A stretch of DNA of 12,032 bases from Christensenella sp. UBA6880 (GCA_002449145.1 DKCG01000009.1:1-12032), one strand, 5' to 3'. Shown: positions 1 through 6,152, counted from the first letter of the stretch. Notes: generated from the letters alone by a model not told the origin. Program-made: numbers and translations.

Positions 1-37
1 CGTGAGGAAGGGGGAAGTTTCGATTAAGGGATATAAT

Positions 38-550
38 CTAAAACTCTTTTACGTTATTGTTTTTATAAGTGCAGAAACGGATTTTGTAGCCGTTGTCGTC
101 GATTTGCTCGCCTTGTTCGACAAGTTGCCAGTTGTCGAGTTCGTCGAGATTTTCGTGGAATACTTCCGCGCCGCCGTCTGCGTCAACTTTGGTGACGTAC
201 GCCGTGTCACAGTAGGGCAAAAGCGTGCGATACATCATTGCGCCGCCTATGACGTAGGTTTGCTCGCCGTCGTAGTTTTTGAGCGTTGCAAACAATTCGT
301 CGAGGGATTTGACGAGGATATATCCTTTGGCTTTTGCGTCTTCGTCCGTGCCGTTGGGGTTTAGCACGATATTCGTGCGGTTTTTGAGCGGCATACCGTT
401 CGGAAAAGAGAGAAGCGTGTTGCTTCCCATAACGACGGTTTTGCCTTTCGTGTGTGCGACGAAATGGCGCATATCTTCTTTGAGAGAAAACAGCAAGTCG
501 TTTTTCTTGCCGAGTCCCCATTTGTTGTCAACTGCAAAAATAGTTTTCAT
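38..550 (-). CDS. folA: Dihydrofolate reductase
   Basis: This enzyme reduces dihydrofolate to tetrahydrofolate with NADPH in the cytoplasm, regenerating the folate that thymidylate synthase oxidises. The 170-residue length is normal for a bacterial DHFR. Visible family motifs are the N-terminal strand and Met20-type loop (residues 3-22), the catalytic acid D26 in LKEDMRHF (equivalent to Asp27 of E. coli), the cofactor motif VVMGSNT (39-45), NRTNIVL with R58 as the likely substrate-glutamate-binding arginine, and VIGGAMMY (100-107), the second cofactor-binding motif. The position usually held by Trp22 is Phe21. The gene lies about 120 bases after thyA on the same strand, the classic thyA-folA pairing. 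No Shine-Dalgarno sequence is evident: the bases before ATG are an A/T run. Start chosen because the N-terminus aligns with the family from residue 1. Identification is secure. Confidence 0.96.
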   Translation of the reverse strand: MKTIFAVDNKWGLGKKNDLLFSLKEDMRHFVAHTKGKTVVMGSNTLLSFPNGMPLKNRTNIVLNPNGTDEDAKAKGYILVKSLDELFATLKNYDGEQTYVIGGAMMYRTLLPYCDTAYVTKVDADGGAEVFHENLDELDNWQLVEQGEQIDDNGYKIRFCTYKNNNVKEF

Positions 551-581
551 TTTTTTGAAAAATAACGGCGTTTTTCGTGCG

Positions 582-603
582 TTTTTACGCGCTTTTTACG
601 CGC
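582..603. repeat. Tandem 11-base repeat in the thyA-folA gap
   Basis: Two exact abutting copies of TTTTTACGCGC (582-592 and 593-603), followed by a decayed third unit, occupy the 121-base gap between thyA and folA. The whole gap alternates T-runs with short CG-rich blocks. No promoter or clear RBS for folA is seen in it. Function is unknown; slippage or simple-sequence drift would explain it. Confidence 0.7.
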
Positions 604-618
604 TTTTATGCTGTTTTT

Positions 619-642
619 ACGCCGTTTTCGGCGTGTTTTTTT
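619..642. other. Hairpin with T-run on the + strand, between thyA and folA
   Basis: ACGCCG (619-624), loop TTTT, CGGCGT (629-634), then a run of seven T at 636-642 on the + strand. It has the shape of a rightward intrinsic terminator, but no rightward gene ends here; both neighbours run leftward. Read leftward, the hairpin is followed by AAAAA rather than U, so it should not stop thyA transcripts. It could act as an mRNA-stabilising hairpin at the thyA 3' end or block antisense transcription. Confidence 0.5.
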
Positions 643-671
643 GCTATATTTAACGTTGGTTTTGCCAAAAC

Positions 672-1502
672 TCAAATCGCAACTTCGATTTTTTTGTCGA
701 GTTTGGTGTACTGATAGTTTTCGAGTTCGAAATCGTCAACGGTGAAGTCGTAGAAGTTCTTTACGTCCTTGTTCATTTTGAAAGTCGGCGCGGGGTATTG
801 CGGATTCTTCAAAATTTCCTCTACGATGGGGATATGACGGTCGTAAATGTGCGCGTCGCTTATGACGTGTACGAATTCGCCGACTTCAAGTCCGCTCACT
901 TGCGCGAACATATGAAGAAGCACGGCGTATTGCACGACGTTCCAGTTGTTTGCCGTGAGCGTGTCCTGGCTTCTTTGGTTCAAAATGCCGTTGAGTTTGT
1001 TTCCCGTGACGTTGAAAGTCATCGAGTACGCGCAAGGATAGAGGTGCATTTCGTGCAAGTCCTCGAAGTTATAAATGTTGGTGAGTATGCGCCTCGATTG
1101 CGGATTGTGTTTGAGGTCGTAAAGAACTCTGTCCACTTGGTCGAATTCGCCCTCGGGATAAATGCTCTTTTTGCCGAGTTGATAGCCGTACGCCTTGCCG
1201 ATAGAGCCCGTTTCGTCCGCCCAACTGTCCCAGATATGCGAGTTGAGGTCGTGCACGTTGTTGCTCTTTTTCTGCCAAATCCAGAGAATCTCGTCGATTG
1301 CGGATTTGAAAGCGGTGCGGCGAAGGGTGATAATCGGAAATTCTTTTGCGAGGTCGTATCTGTTGACGATACAGAACTTCTTTATGGTGTGCGCCGGCGT
1401 TCCGTCAAGCCATTTGGGGCGCACTTCGAGGTTTTCGTCACTGATTCCGTTGTCGAGTATATTGCGGCAAGTTTCGATAAAAATTTGATCTGCGAGGCTC
1501 AT
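672..1502 (-). CDS. thyA: Thymidylate synthase (ThyA type)
   Basis: Folate-dependent thymidylate synthase, converting dUMP to dTMP with methylenetetrahydrofolate as carbon donor and reductant; cytoplasmic homodimer. The product is 276 residues. The start at 1502 is preferred over a longer reading frame because AAGGTG sits at proper spacing in front of its ATG. Motifs: PAHT near residue 36, the phosphate-binding RR pair (137-138), catalytic C157 in LYPCAYS, QRSQD (176-180), Asn in NNWNV, and DAHIYDRH for nucleotide binding. The overall pattern (HIWDSWADE, AYGYQLGKK, terminal KIEVAI) resembles the Bacillus subtilis ThyA / phage phi3T group rather than E. coli ThyA. It sits between a glycoside hydrolase gene upstream and folA downstream, all leftward. 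No convincing promoter is seen in the 93 bases in front, so read-through from the upstream gene is possible. Confidence 0.97.
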   Translation of the reverse strand: MSLADQIFIETCRNILDNGISDENLEVRPKWLDGTPAHTIKKFCIVNRYDLAKEFPIITLRRTAFKSAIDEILWIWQKKSNNVHDLNSHIWDSWADETGSIGKAYGYQLGKKSIYPEGEFDQVDRVLYDLKHNPQSRRILTNIYNFEDLHEMHLYPCAYSMTFNVTGNKLNGILNQRSQDTLTANNWNVVQYAVLLHMFAQVSGLEVGEFVHVISDAHIYDRHIPIVEEILKNPQYPAPTFKMNKDVKNFYDFTVDDFELENYQYTKLDKKIEVAI

Positions 1503-1547
1503 AGTTTCACCTTTCGTATCGTTAAAATTGAAAATTTGCAATATTAT

Positions 1548-1577
1548 TGCGCTTCGCTTCCGAAGAAACGAAGCGCA
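1548..1577. other. Hairpin between the glycoside hydrolase gene and thyA
   Basis: TGCGCTTCG (1548-1556) pairs with CGAAGCGCA (1569-1577), a nine-base-pair stem with a 12-base loop. No T-run follows it in the direction of transcription (leftward), so it is unlikely to be an efficient intrinsic terminator. It may be a processing or stability hairpin between the two genes. Confidence 0.55.
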
Positions 1578-1595
1578 TAATAGCGATGTTTTTTG

Positions 1596-3356
1596 TCAGT
1601 CTTTGATGACGAGTTGCGCGTTGATTTCACGCATAAGGTCGACAGGCACTTTGATGACGCGTCTGTCGAAGGTGACAAGACCGTTCATTTCTTGTTCGAC
1701 GTCGCTCACTTCCGTGTACACGGTTGCAGAAAGACCTTTGTCGATCTTGGGAACGATCGTCTTTTCGTAGAGTTTCTTGATTGCCTTTGCAAGCGATTCG
1801 GGCTTCTTGTAGATACGATAGCCGAATTGATTGTCGGGCGAGTACATATGGCCTTCCGTCTTGATTGCGTATCCGCCGAACTCGCTGAGAATGTAGCAGC
1901 GATCGTCGTTCTTGGGCACGAACAAAGGCTTGAAGTAGATGTGCAAACTCTTGGTGTCCGACGTGCCTTTGCCTTGATCGTTCCAGCCGCTTACGCTGTC
2001 GATGAGGCGGGTGGGGTCGATTTTCTTCATTTCTTTGGTTATGCGCACCGAGTCGAATTGTCCCCAGCCTTCGTTGAAGGGAACCCATACAGCGAGGGAT
2101 ACGACGTTTTTGAGGTGATTCATCGTGACGCGAAGTTCGTTTTCAAACTCGTCGCGACCTTCTTTGTCCGCGCGCGCGAGTTTCTTGTAACCCGATTCGT
2201 TGTCGTCTTTGATGTGATATTCAAACAGCGTTGCCAAAAGACCTATATATAAGAAATTGTACTTCGTTCCGCCGCTGACAATGTCTTGCCAAACCAAAAT
2301 GCCTTCTTTGTCACAATGGTAGTACCAGCGCAAAGGCTCGATTTTGATGTGTTTTCTGAGCATATTGAAGCCCATAGATTTGACCATCTTGACGTCCCAT
2401 TCGAGAGCGGCGTTAGAGGGCGGGGTAAGCATACCGTCCGACCAGTAGCCCTGATCGAGAAGACCGGTGTGGAAGTAGGGTTTGTTGTTGAGGCCCATAC
2501 GCTTGAAGCCCTTGCTGTCGGTGACCCAACTGAATTTGCGCATACCGAAGTAGGATTTCACGATGTCGTTGCCAACTTTGAACGCCACATCGTAGAGTTT
2601 GGGGTTTTCGGGCGACCAAAGTTCGTAATTTTCGAGTTTTATGCTTGCCGTATCGCCGTCGAATTGACCGCTGAAAATGGCTTTTGCGCCGTCCATAATA
2701 ATTACGTCAACGGGTACGTTTGCGGATTTGTCGAATTTGAAGTTGATAGTGTCGGTGTCGATGTCGGGAACGATGGTGACGTCTTTGAGGTACACTTCGT
2801 CCATACTCTCGATCCATACGCTTTGCCAGATACCCGATTGCGGCGTATACCAGATCCCGCCCGGTTTAGAGGATTGTTTTGCGTGGGTGTGATAACTCGT
2901 GTCGCAGGGGTCGGTAACGACGACTTCGATGACGTTTTCGCCGACTTTGACCGCTGCCGAAACATCCAAAGAGAAGGGAACGTAGCCGCCGATATGCTCG
3001 CCTACGGAAATGCCGTTGAGTTTGACAGAGCAAATCATATCAACTGCGTCGAAGTGCAAAATCGTGACTGCCTTGACGAAGTTTGCGTCGAGATTGAACG
3101 TGCGATGATAGTAAAGCACGTCGTCGGGCGTAACTCTCGTGCCTTCGGGAACGCCCGAAAGTAAACATTCGGGTGAGAACGGAACGAGGATTTTGCCTTG
3201 ATATTTGCCGTTAAAACTCTCGCTCTTACGCAAAATGGCGTAATCCCATTCGCCGTTGAGCGTGACGTAACTATCTCTTGCAAATTGCGGACGCGGATAT
3301 TCCGCGAGCGGTGTTGAACCAACCTCGAAAGGTGTGCGAAGTCTGACTGTTTTCAT
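1596..3356 (-). CDS. Glycoside hydrolase family 2 protein (beta-galactosidase-like)
   Basis: A GH2-fold retaining exo-glycosidase of 586 residues. The order of parts is: N-terminal jelly-roll sugar-binding domain (about 15-185, with LNGEWDY and the WYTPQSGIWQSVWIE strand), immunoglobulin-like sandwich (about 185-280, ending LWSPENPKLY), then a TIM barrel (about 290-580). The acid/base glutamate is E429 in PFNEGWGQFD and the likely nucleophile is E492 in ILSEFGGYA. There is no signal peptide, so it acts on imported oligosaccharides. GH2 covers beta-galactosidases, glucuronidases, mannosidases and others; the exact sugar cannot be read here. The start at 3356 follows GGAGGA at good spacing, replacing a longer frame with a poor N-terminus. 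No transporter or sugar regulator gene is next to it; it precedes thyA-folA on the same strand, which looks like positional rather than functional linkage. Confidence 0.9.
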   Translation of the reverse strand: MKTVRLRTPFEVGSTPLAEYPRPQFARDSYVTLNGEWDYAILRKSESFNGKYQGKILVPFSPECLLSGVPEGTRVTPDDVLYYHRTFNLDANFVKAVTILHFDAVDMICSVKLNGISVGEHIGGYVPFSLDVSAAVKVGENVIEVVVTDPCDTSYHTHAKQSSKPGGIWYTPQSGIWQSVWIESMDEVYLKDVTIVPDIDTDTINFKFDKSANVPVDVIIMDGAKAIFSGQFDGDTASIKLENYELWSPENPKLYDVAFKVGNDIVKSYFGMRKFSWVTDSKGFKRMGLNNKPYFHTGLLDQGYWSDGMLTPPSNAALEWDVKMVKSMGFNMLRKHIKIEPLRWYYHCDKEGILVWQDIVSGGTKYNFLYIGLLATLFEYHIKDDNESGYKKLARADKEGRDEFENELRVTMNHLKNVVSLAVWVPFNEGWGQFDSVRITKEMKKIDPTRLIDSVSGWNDQGKGTSDTKSLHIYFKPLFVPKNDDRCYILSEFGGYAIKTEGHMYSPDNQFGYRIYKKPESLAKAIKKLYEKTIVPKIDKGLSATVYTEVSDVEQEMNGLVTFDRRVIKVPVDLMREINAQLVIKD

Positions 3357-3380
3357 ATTTTCCTCCATATAGTTTACAAT

Positions 3381-3409
3381 AGTATAACATATATATGCAA
3401 ACCTCGCAA
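3381..3409 (-). promoter_or_regulatory. Promoter for the glycoside hydrolase gene
   Basis: Reading leftward: TTGCGA (3404-3409), 17-base spacer, TATACT (3381-3386), with TGT just before the -10 giving an extended -10 element. It lies 25 bases before the start codon. Confidence 0.75.
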
Positions 3410-3450
3410 GACAAAATATCGCAATTTCCGCCACAAATTCCGCTTACTCT

Positions 3451-3479
3451 TTGACTACTGCGCGGCGGTGTGGTATACT
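3451..3479 (+). promoter_or_regulatory. Promoter for the yfcE-like gene
   Basis: TTGACT (3451-3456), exactly 17 bases, TATACT (3474-3479), followed by AAAGGAGG (3491-3498) and ATG at 3505. It stands back to back with the leftward promoter at 3381-3409, with 41 bases between the two -35 boxes. Confidence 0.85.
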
Positions 3480-3504
3480 CGTTTCGATAAAAAGGAGGCT
3501 CGAT

Positions 3505-4065
3505 ATGAAACTTTACATCGGTTCAGACATTCACGGTTCGAGCGCAAACATAGAACGATTCCTCGATATTGTAAACGAGGCTCGCAAAAGCGATCCGAGC
3601 ATAAAAGTCGTTCTTTTGGGCGACATATACAATCACGGCCCGCGCAACCCGTTCCCCGAAGGCTACGCACCTATGACGGTTGCCAAGATGCTCAACGAAT
3701 CCAAGGACTTTATCACCGTAATCAAGGGCAACTGCGACAGCGAAGTGGACCAAATGATAAGCGATTTTCCCATCGGCGAGGACTTCTCGCGCGAATGGTA
3801 CGGTCGTACGCTGTTCTTTACGCACGGTCACAAGTGCAATCCCGATTTGCCGCCTAAGAACGCAAAGAAGGGCGACGTCGTATTTTACGGACACTTCCAC
3901 CGCGCTATGCTCGAAGTCAAAGACGGCGTGATTTACGTTTGCGTCGGCGCACTCGGTTTGTCACCCGAAGGCGTGGAACGCTCGTATGCGGTTTTGGACG
4001 AACATAAAATCGAAGTCAAAACATTGCAAGGCGGCAAAACCTTGATTGAATACGACCTCGACTGA
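3505..4065 (+). CDS. yfcE: YfcE-type metallophosphodiesterase
   Basis: A calcineurin-like binuclear-metal phosphodiesterase of 186 residues, cytoplasmic. Metal-site motifs are all in place: DIHG (D8, H10), GDIYNHGPRNP (D40), GNCDSEVDQM (N76), THGH (H107), and GHFH (H130, H132). The stretch HGPRN..PEGYAP and the NCDSEVDQM motif match E. coli YfcE closely, so the subfamily is well supported. E. coli YfcE hydrolyses artificial phosphodiester substrates in vitro but its natural substrate is unsettled, so the cellular role stays open. The NPGS-like turn normally following GHTH is here VGALGLS. The start is chosen at 3505 because AAAGGAGG precedes it at seven bases and MKLYIGSDIHG aligns with the family N-terminus. 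It is transcribed from its own promoter, divergent from the glycoside hydrolase gene. No terminator is seen after it. Confidence 0.92.
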   Translation: MKLYIGSDIHGSSANIERFLDIVNEARKSDPSIKVVLLGDIYNHGPRNPFPEGYAPMTVAKMLNESKDFITVIKGNCDSEVDQMISDFPIGEDFSREWYGRTLFFTHGHKCNPDLPPKNAKKGDVVFYGHFHRAMLEVKDGVIYVCVGALGLSPEGVERSYAVLDEHKIEVKTLQGGKTLIEYDLD

Positions 4066-4088
4066 TTTGTAAAAACGCAAAAATATCG

Positions 4089-4117
4089 TTGACCGAACGG
4101 ATTTTGCATAGTAAAAT
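4089..4117 (+). promoter_or_regulatory. Promoter for the TSCPD-domain gene
   Basis: TTGACC (4089-4094), 17-base spacer, TAAAAT (4112-4117). It lies about 88 bases before the start codon, implying a leader of roughly 80 bases that is A-rich and without an obvious strong fold. Confidence 0.65.
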
Positions 4118-4205
4118 GCAATGGAATCCGAACAAGCGGTAAAATCGAATTTGCCGCAATAGAATCACTGAAAATCATATAAAATCGTAAAAAAAGAGGG
4201 ATAAA

Positions 4206-4466
4206 ATGCACTACAATTATCGCACGCAAGGCACTTGTTCAAGAGAAATATCGTTCGACATCAACGGCGACGTAATCACCAACGTACACTTTGTCGGCGG
4301 TTGCCCCGGCAACCTCAAAGCAATACCCATTTTGGTTGAGGGAATGACCGTTGACGAAATCGAGCGCAAACTCGGCGACGTGAAGTGCGGATTTAAGGAC
4401 ACTTCGTGCGCCGGACAACTTGCCAAAGCCGTCCGCGAAGCCAAAAACGCCCAAGACAATCAATAA
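4206..4466 (+). CDS. Small TSCPD-domain protein (TIGR03905-like, four cysteines)
   Basis: An 86-residue standalone TSCPD-domain protein. The family keeps four cysteines and this one has C11 (GTCSRE), C33 (GGCPGN), C61 (VKCGFK) and C68 (TSCAGQ), an arrangement suited to binding a metal. The same domain is found at the C-terminus of B12-dependent ribonucleotide reductases; the free-standing form is widespread in Clostridia and its function is not established. Secondary layout is two strands around C33 followed by helices (residues 49-57 and 69-82). The GAGGG at 4196-4200 sets the start. It has its own promoter 88 bases upstream and its own terminator about 55 bases downstream, so it is probably a single-gene transcript between the yfcE-like gene and the leftward tRNA unit. 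Confidence 0.87.
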   Translation: MHYNYRTQGTCSREISFDINGDVITNVHFVGGCPGNLKAIPILVEGMTVDEIERKLGDVKCGFKDTSCAGQLAKAVREAKNAQDNQ

Positions 4467-4521
4467 CCGTTTTCGAGATATTCGCATCGAATTTATCTCT
4501 GCAACGTCCCGTTGCCAAATT

Positions 4522-4544
4522 GCGTGCTTTTCGCACGCTTTTTT
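4522..4544 (+). terminator. Intrinsic terminator of the TSCPD-domain gene
   Basis: GCGTGC (4522-4527), loop TTTTC, GCACGC (4533-4538), then six T (4539-4544). Classic rightward rho-independent terminator. Confidence 0.88.
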
Positions 4545-4614
4545 ATAGAATTTATATTGTAACTTGCGCGGTGCGGAACGCACCTTCGAGCAATGATAAC
4601 TACACAAACAAAAG

Positions 4615-4642
4615 AAAAACCCTACTGTTTAGTAGGGTTTTT
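4615..4642 (-). terminator. Intrinsic terminator after tRNA-Val
   Basis: AAAAACCCTACT (4615-4626) and AGTAGGGTTTTT (4631-4642) form a perfect 12-base-pair palindrome around GTTT. Read leftward it gives CCCTACT-loop-AGTAGGG-TTTTT eight bases after the tRNA CCA end. The symmetry means it can also work rightward, backing up the terminator at 4522. Confidence 0.88.
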
Positions 4643-4649
4643 CGGATGT

Positions 4650-4726
4650 TGGTGGAGGTAACAGGGCTCGAACCTGTGACCTCACGGATGTGAACCGTGT
4701 GCTCTAACCAACTGAGCCATACCTCC
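4650..4726 (-). tRNA. tRNA-Val (anticodon CAC), CCA encoded
   Basis: The leftward strand folds as a full cloverleaf: acceptor GGAGGTA/TACCTCC (7 perfect pairs), D stem GCTC/GAGC, anticodon stem CACGG/CCGTG with loop TTCACAT, variable loop AGGTC, T stem ACAGG/CCTGT with loop TTCGAGC, discriminator A, and a genomic CCA at 4650-4652. Loop positions 34-36 are CAC, which reads the valine codon GUG. It lies 32 bases downstream of rpsU on the same strand and no separate promoter is evident, so it may be made from the rpsU transcript. Confidence 0.95.
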
Positions 4727-4729
4727 GTC

Positions 4730-4750
4730 TTCTCGCAATATATGCGAGAA
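4730..4750. other. Hairpin between rpsU and tRNA-Val
   Basis: TTCTCGCA (4730-4737), loop ATATA, TGCGAGAA (4743-4750): eight perfect pairs, three bases from the tRNA 5' end. No T-run follows, so it does not look like an rpsU terminator; it is placed where a processing cut between rpsU mRNA and tRNA precursor would be needed. Confidence 0.7.
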
Positions 4751-4758
4751 TTTGTGGT

Positions 4759-4938
4759 TTATGATTTGTACATTCTCTTACGAGCCGCTTCCGCTTTCTT
4801 TTTGCGTTTTACGCTGGGTTTCTCGTAAGCCTCTTTTTTGCGGAGGTCACCGATGATGCCGTCACGTGCGCATTTTCTCTTAAAACGGCGGATTGCGTTG
4901 TCCAAACTTTCGTTTTCACCGACTCTAACTGTTGACAT
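4759..4938 (-). CDS. rpsU: 30S ribosomal protein S21
   Basis: A 59-residue small-subunit ribosomal protein. S21 helps base-pairing between mRNA and the 3' end of 16S rRNA during initiation. The sequence is highly basic and typical of the family: STVRVGENESLDNAIRRFKRKC at the N-terminus, then RDGIIGDLRKKEAYEKPSVKRKKK and a lysine/arginine-rich helical tail ending AARKRMYKS. The start at 4938 is chosen over a longer frame because GGAGGTG lies eight bases before the ATG and the family begins with this segment. It has a consensus promoter at 4972-4999 and is followed leftward by tRNA-Val and a terminator. Short S21 of about 58 residues is characteristic of Bacillota. Confidence 0.97.
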   Translation of the reverse strand: MSTVRVGENESLDNAIRRFKRKCARDGIIGDLRKKEAYEKPSVKRKKKAEAARKRMYKS

Positions 4939-4971
4939 CTTTTTCACCTCCTCGGATTTCAATTCCTTTCT

Positions 4972-4999
4972 ATTATACACGAAAAAAGTTTGATGTCAA
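4972..4999 (-). promoter_or_regulatory. Consensus promoter for rpsU
   Basis: Reading leftward: TTGACA (4994-4999), 16-base spacer, TATAAT (4972-4977); both hexamers are perfect consensus. The -35 box is embedded in the near-perfect palindrome GTTTGATGTCAAAC (4988-5001), whose core 12-mer recurs four times at 11847-11916. Confidence 0.9.
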
Positions 5000-5001
5000 A
5001 C
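4988..5001. promoter_or_regulatory. Palindrome over the rpsU -35 box, operator candidate
   Basis: GTTTGATGTCAAAC has six-base arms (GTTTGA/TCAAAC) around TG and covers the rpsU -35 hexamer entirely. A repressor bound here would block polymerase. The inner TTTGATGTCAAA is the reverse complement of the 12-mer clustered at 11847-11916. Confidence 0.4.
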
Positions 5002-5060
5002 GAAAAATATACAAGACAGGCAAAAAGCGTTTCTTGATGAAAAATTGATTGTTTTTTATG

Positions 5061-5089
5061 TTGCTAAAAGGGCGGTTTGAGGGTATAAT
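5061..5089 (+). promoter_or_regulatory. Promoter for mscS
   Basis: TTGCTA (5061-5066), 17 bases, TATAAT (5084-5089). The leader to the start codon is about 48 bases and contains a small hairpin AGCGC/GCGCT (5100-5104 with 5111-5115) before the AGGAG at 5132-5136. Confidence 0.85.
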
Positions 5090-5143
5090 CACTTGACGAA
5101 GCGCAAAAGTGCGCTATGTACAAAAGTTTTTAGGAGATGTAAT

Positions 5144-5995
5144 ATGGACTGGCAACAAGTGTGGCAAACCGTTCAAAACTGGCTCACAAACACGGGTATC
5201 AAAATCGTTATCGCAATCGCGATTATGATCGTATCTTTTTCACTTATCAACTGGATTTGCAAAAAAATCGCAAAACGCGCGGACAAAAAGGTCGCGCAGA
5301 ACAAGAAAATCGACAAAACCATTTACAAAACCGTCAGTTACGTCGTGAAAGTCGCACTCAAAGTGCTTGTCGTCATCGCGCTTATCGGCTACGTGGGAAT
5401 CGATACAAGCGCAATCACCGCGCTTATAGCCTCGTTGGGTGTCGGCGTCGGTCTTGCAATCAACGGTACGCTTTCAAACTTTGCGGGCGGTGTGCTTATC
5501 CTCATCACAAGACCTTTCAAGGACGACGACTACATTCAGGCGTGCGGCTACGAAGGCACGGTCGAGGACATTCGCATTTGTCATACGAGATTGCGCACGT
5601 TGGACAACAAAGTCGTGTATTTGCCCAACGGCAACCTTTCCACAAGCCAAATCGTAAACTTTTCCGAAAAGGATTTGCGCAGAGTAGACCTCAAATTCTC
5701 GATTTCGTATTCGGACGATTTTGAAAAGGCAAAGGCTGTTATCGCGGACGTATGCGCGCAAAACGAACTCATACTCAAAGACCCCGAACCGTCTATACGC
5801 GTATCCGAGCAGAGCGCAAGCAGCATAGACATTTCGACGAAAGTATGGTGCAAGAACGCGGATTACTGGACGGTGAATTTCGATATGCTTGAAAACGTCA
5901 AGAAAGCATTTGACCAAAACGGCATAACGATACCGTTCAATCAACTTGACGTACACGTTGTAACCGATACGAAAAGCGACGATGCCGTCGCATAA
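5144..5995 (+). CDS. mscS: Small-conductance mechanosensitive channel (MscS family)
   Basis: A 283-residue inner-membrane channel that opens under membrane tension to release solutes on hypo-osmotic shock; family members form heptamers. Three membrane helices are visible: TM1 about 18-38 (IKIVIAIAIMIVSFSLI), TM2 about 64-84, and TM3 about 90-122, whose Gly/Ala pattern LIASLGVGVGLAINGTL lines the pore. TM3 runs into the amphipathic segment SNFAGGVLILITRPFKDDD. The beta domain carries the conserved VVYLPNGNL (158-165), and the alpha/beta domain ends with ITIPFNQLDVHV (261-272). Length matches E. coli MscS (286). The start at 5144 follows AGGAG at eight bases and gives the short N-terminal segment of the family. 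It has its own promoter and is followed directly by the hairpin array. Confidence 0.95.
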   Translation: MDWQQVWQTVQNWLTNTGIKIVIAIAIMIVSFSLINWICKKIAKRADKKVAQNKKIDKTIYKTVSYVVKVALKVLVVIALIGYVGIDTSAITALIASLGVGVGLAINGTLSNFAGGVLILITRPFKDDDYIQACGYEGTVEDIRICHTRLRTLDNKVVYLPNGNLSTSQIVNFSEKDLRRVDLKFSISYSDDFEKAKAVIADVCAQNELILKDPEPSIRVSEQSASSIDISTKVWCKNADYWTVNFDMLENVKKAFDQNGITIPFNQLDVHVVTDTKSDDAVA

Positions 5996-6097
5996 CACCT
6001 TTGGTGTAATGATATCGTTGCTTTCGCAACGGTGATATACTCACTTCGTTCGTATGATATCCACGCTATGCGTGGATGATATCCTCGCATTGCGAGG
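5995..6097. repeat. Array of five short hairpins joined by TGATAT linkers
   Basis: Starting on the last base of mscS there are five hairpin units: ACACC/GGTGT (5995-6007), CGTTGC/GCAACG (6016-6031), a poorly paired ACTCACTTCGTTCGT (6039-6053), CCACGC/GCGTGG (6061-6075) and CCTCGC/GCGAGG (6083-6097). Loops are three or four bases in the paired units. Between units the linker is nearly constant: AATGATATC, GTGATATAC, ATGATATC, ATGATATC. Stem sequences differ in every unit while pairing is kept, and the linker is conserved. That is the reverse of a simple tandem repeat and suggests selection on, or replication of, structure. Confidence 0.8.
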
Positions 6098-6111
6098 GTT
6101 GCGGAAGATTT

Positions 6112-6152
6112 ATAAAAAATAAACGCACCGTATCGGCGCGTTTATTTTTTAT
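6112..6152. terminator. Bidirectional terminator between mscS and the rlmI-like gene
   Basis: Arms 6112-6126 (ATAAAAAATAAACGC) and 6138-6152 are perfect 15-base reverse complements, and the loop holds an inner CCG-TAT-CGG stem. A-run on the left and T-run on the right make it work in both directions, as expected between convergent genes. Confidence 0.88.

Noticed and set aside
619..642. Terminator of a rightward gene
   Set aside because: Shape fits, but no rightward gene ends upstream, so it is listed only as a hairpin.
798..1580. Long rightward open frame (260 codons) opposite thyA
   Set aside because: It is the antisense shadow of thyA, valine- and arginine-rich, without a ribosome binding site; thyA motifs on the other strand are unambiguous.
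2286..3164. Long rightward open frame (292 codons) opposite the glycoside hydrolase
   Set aside because: Antisense shadow caused by codon bias of the GH2 gene; composition is not protein-like.
4650..4726. tRNA-His
   Set aside because: GTG appears on the + strand, but the gene is on the - strand where the loop TTCACAT gives anticodon CAC, valine.
5995..6097. CRISPR array
   Set aside because: The units are short hairpins with 8-9 base linkers; there are no identical 24-40 base repeats, no uniform spacers and no cas genes.
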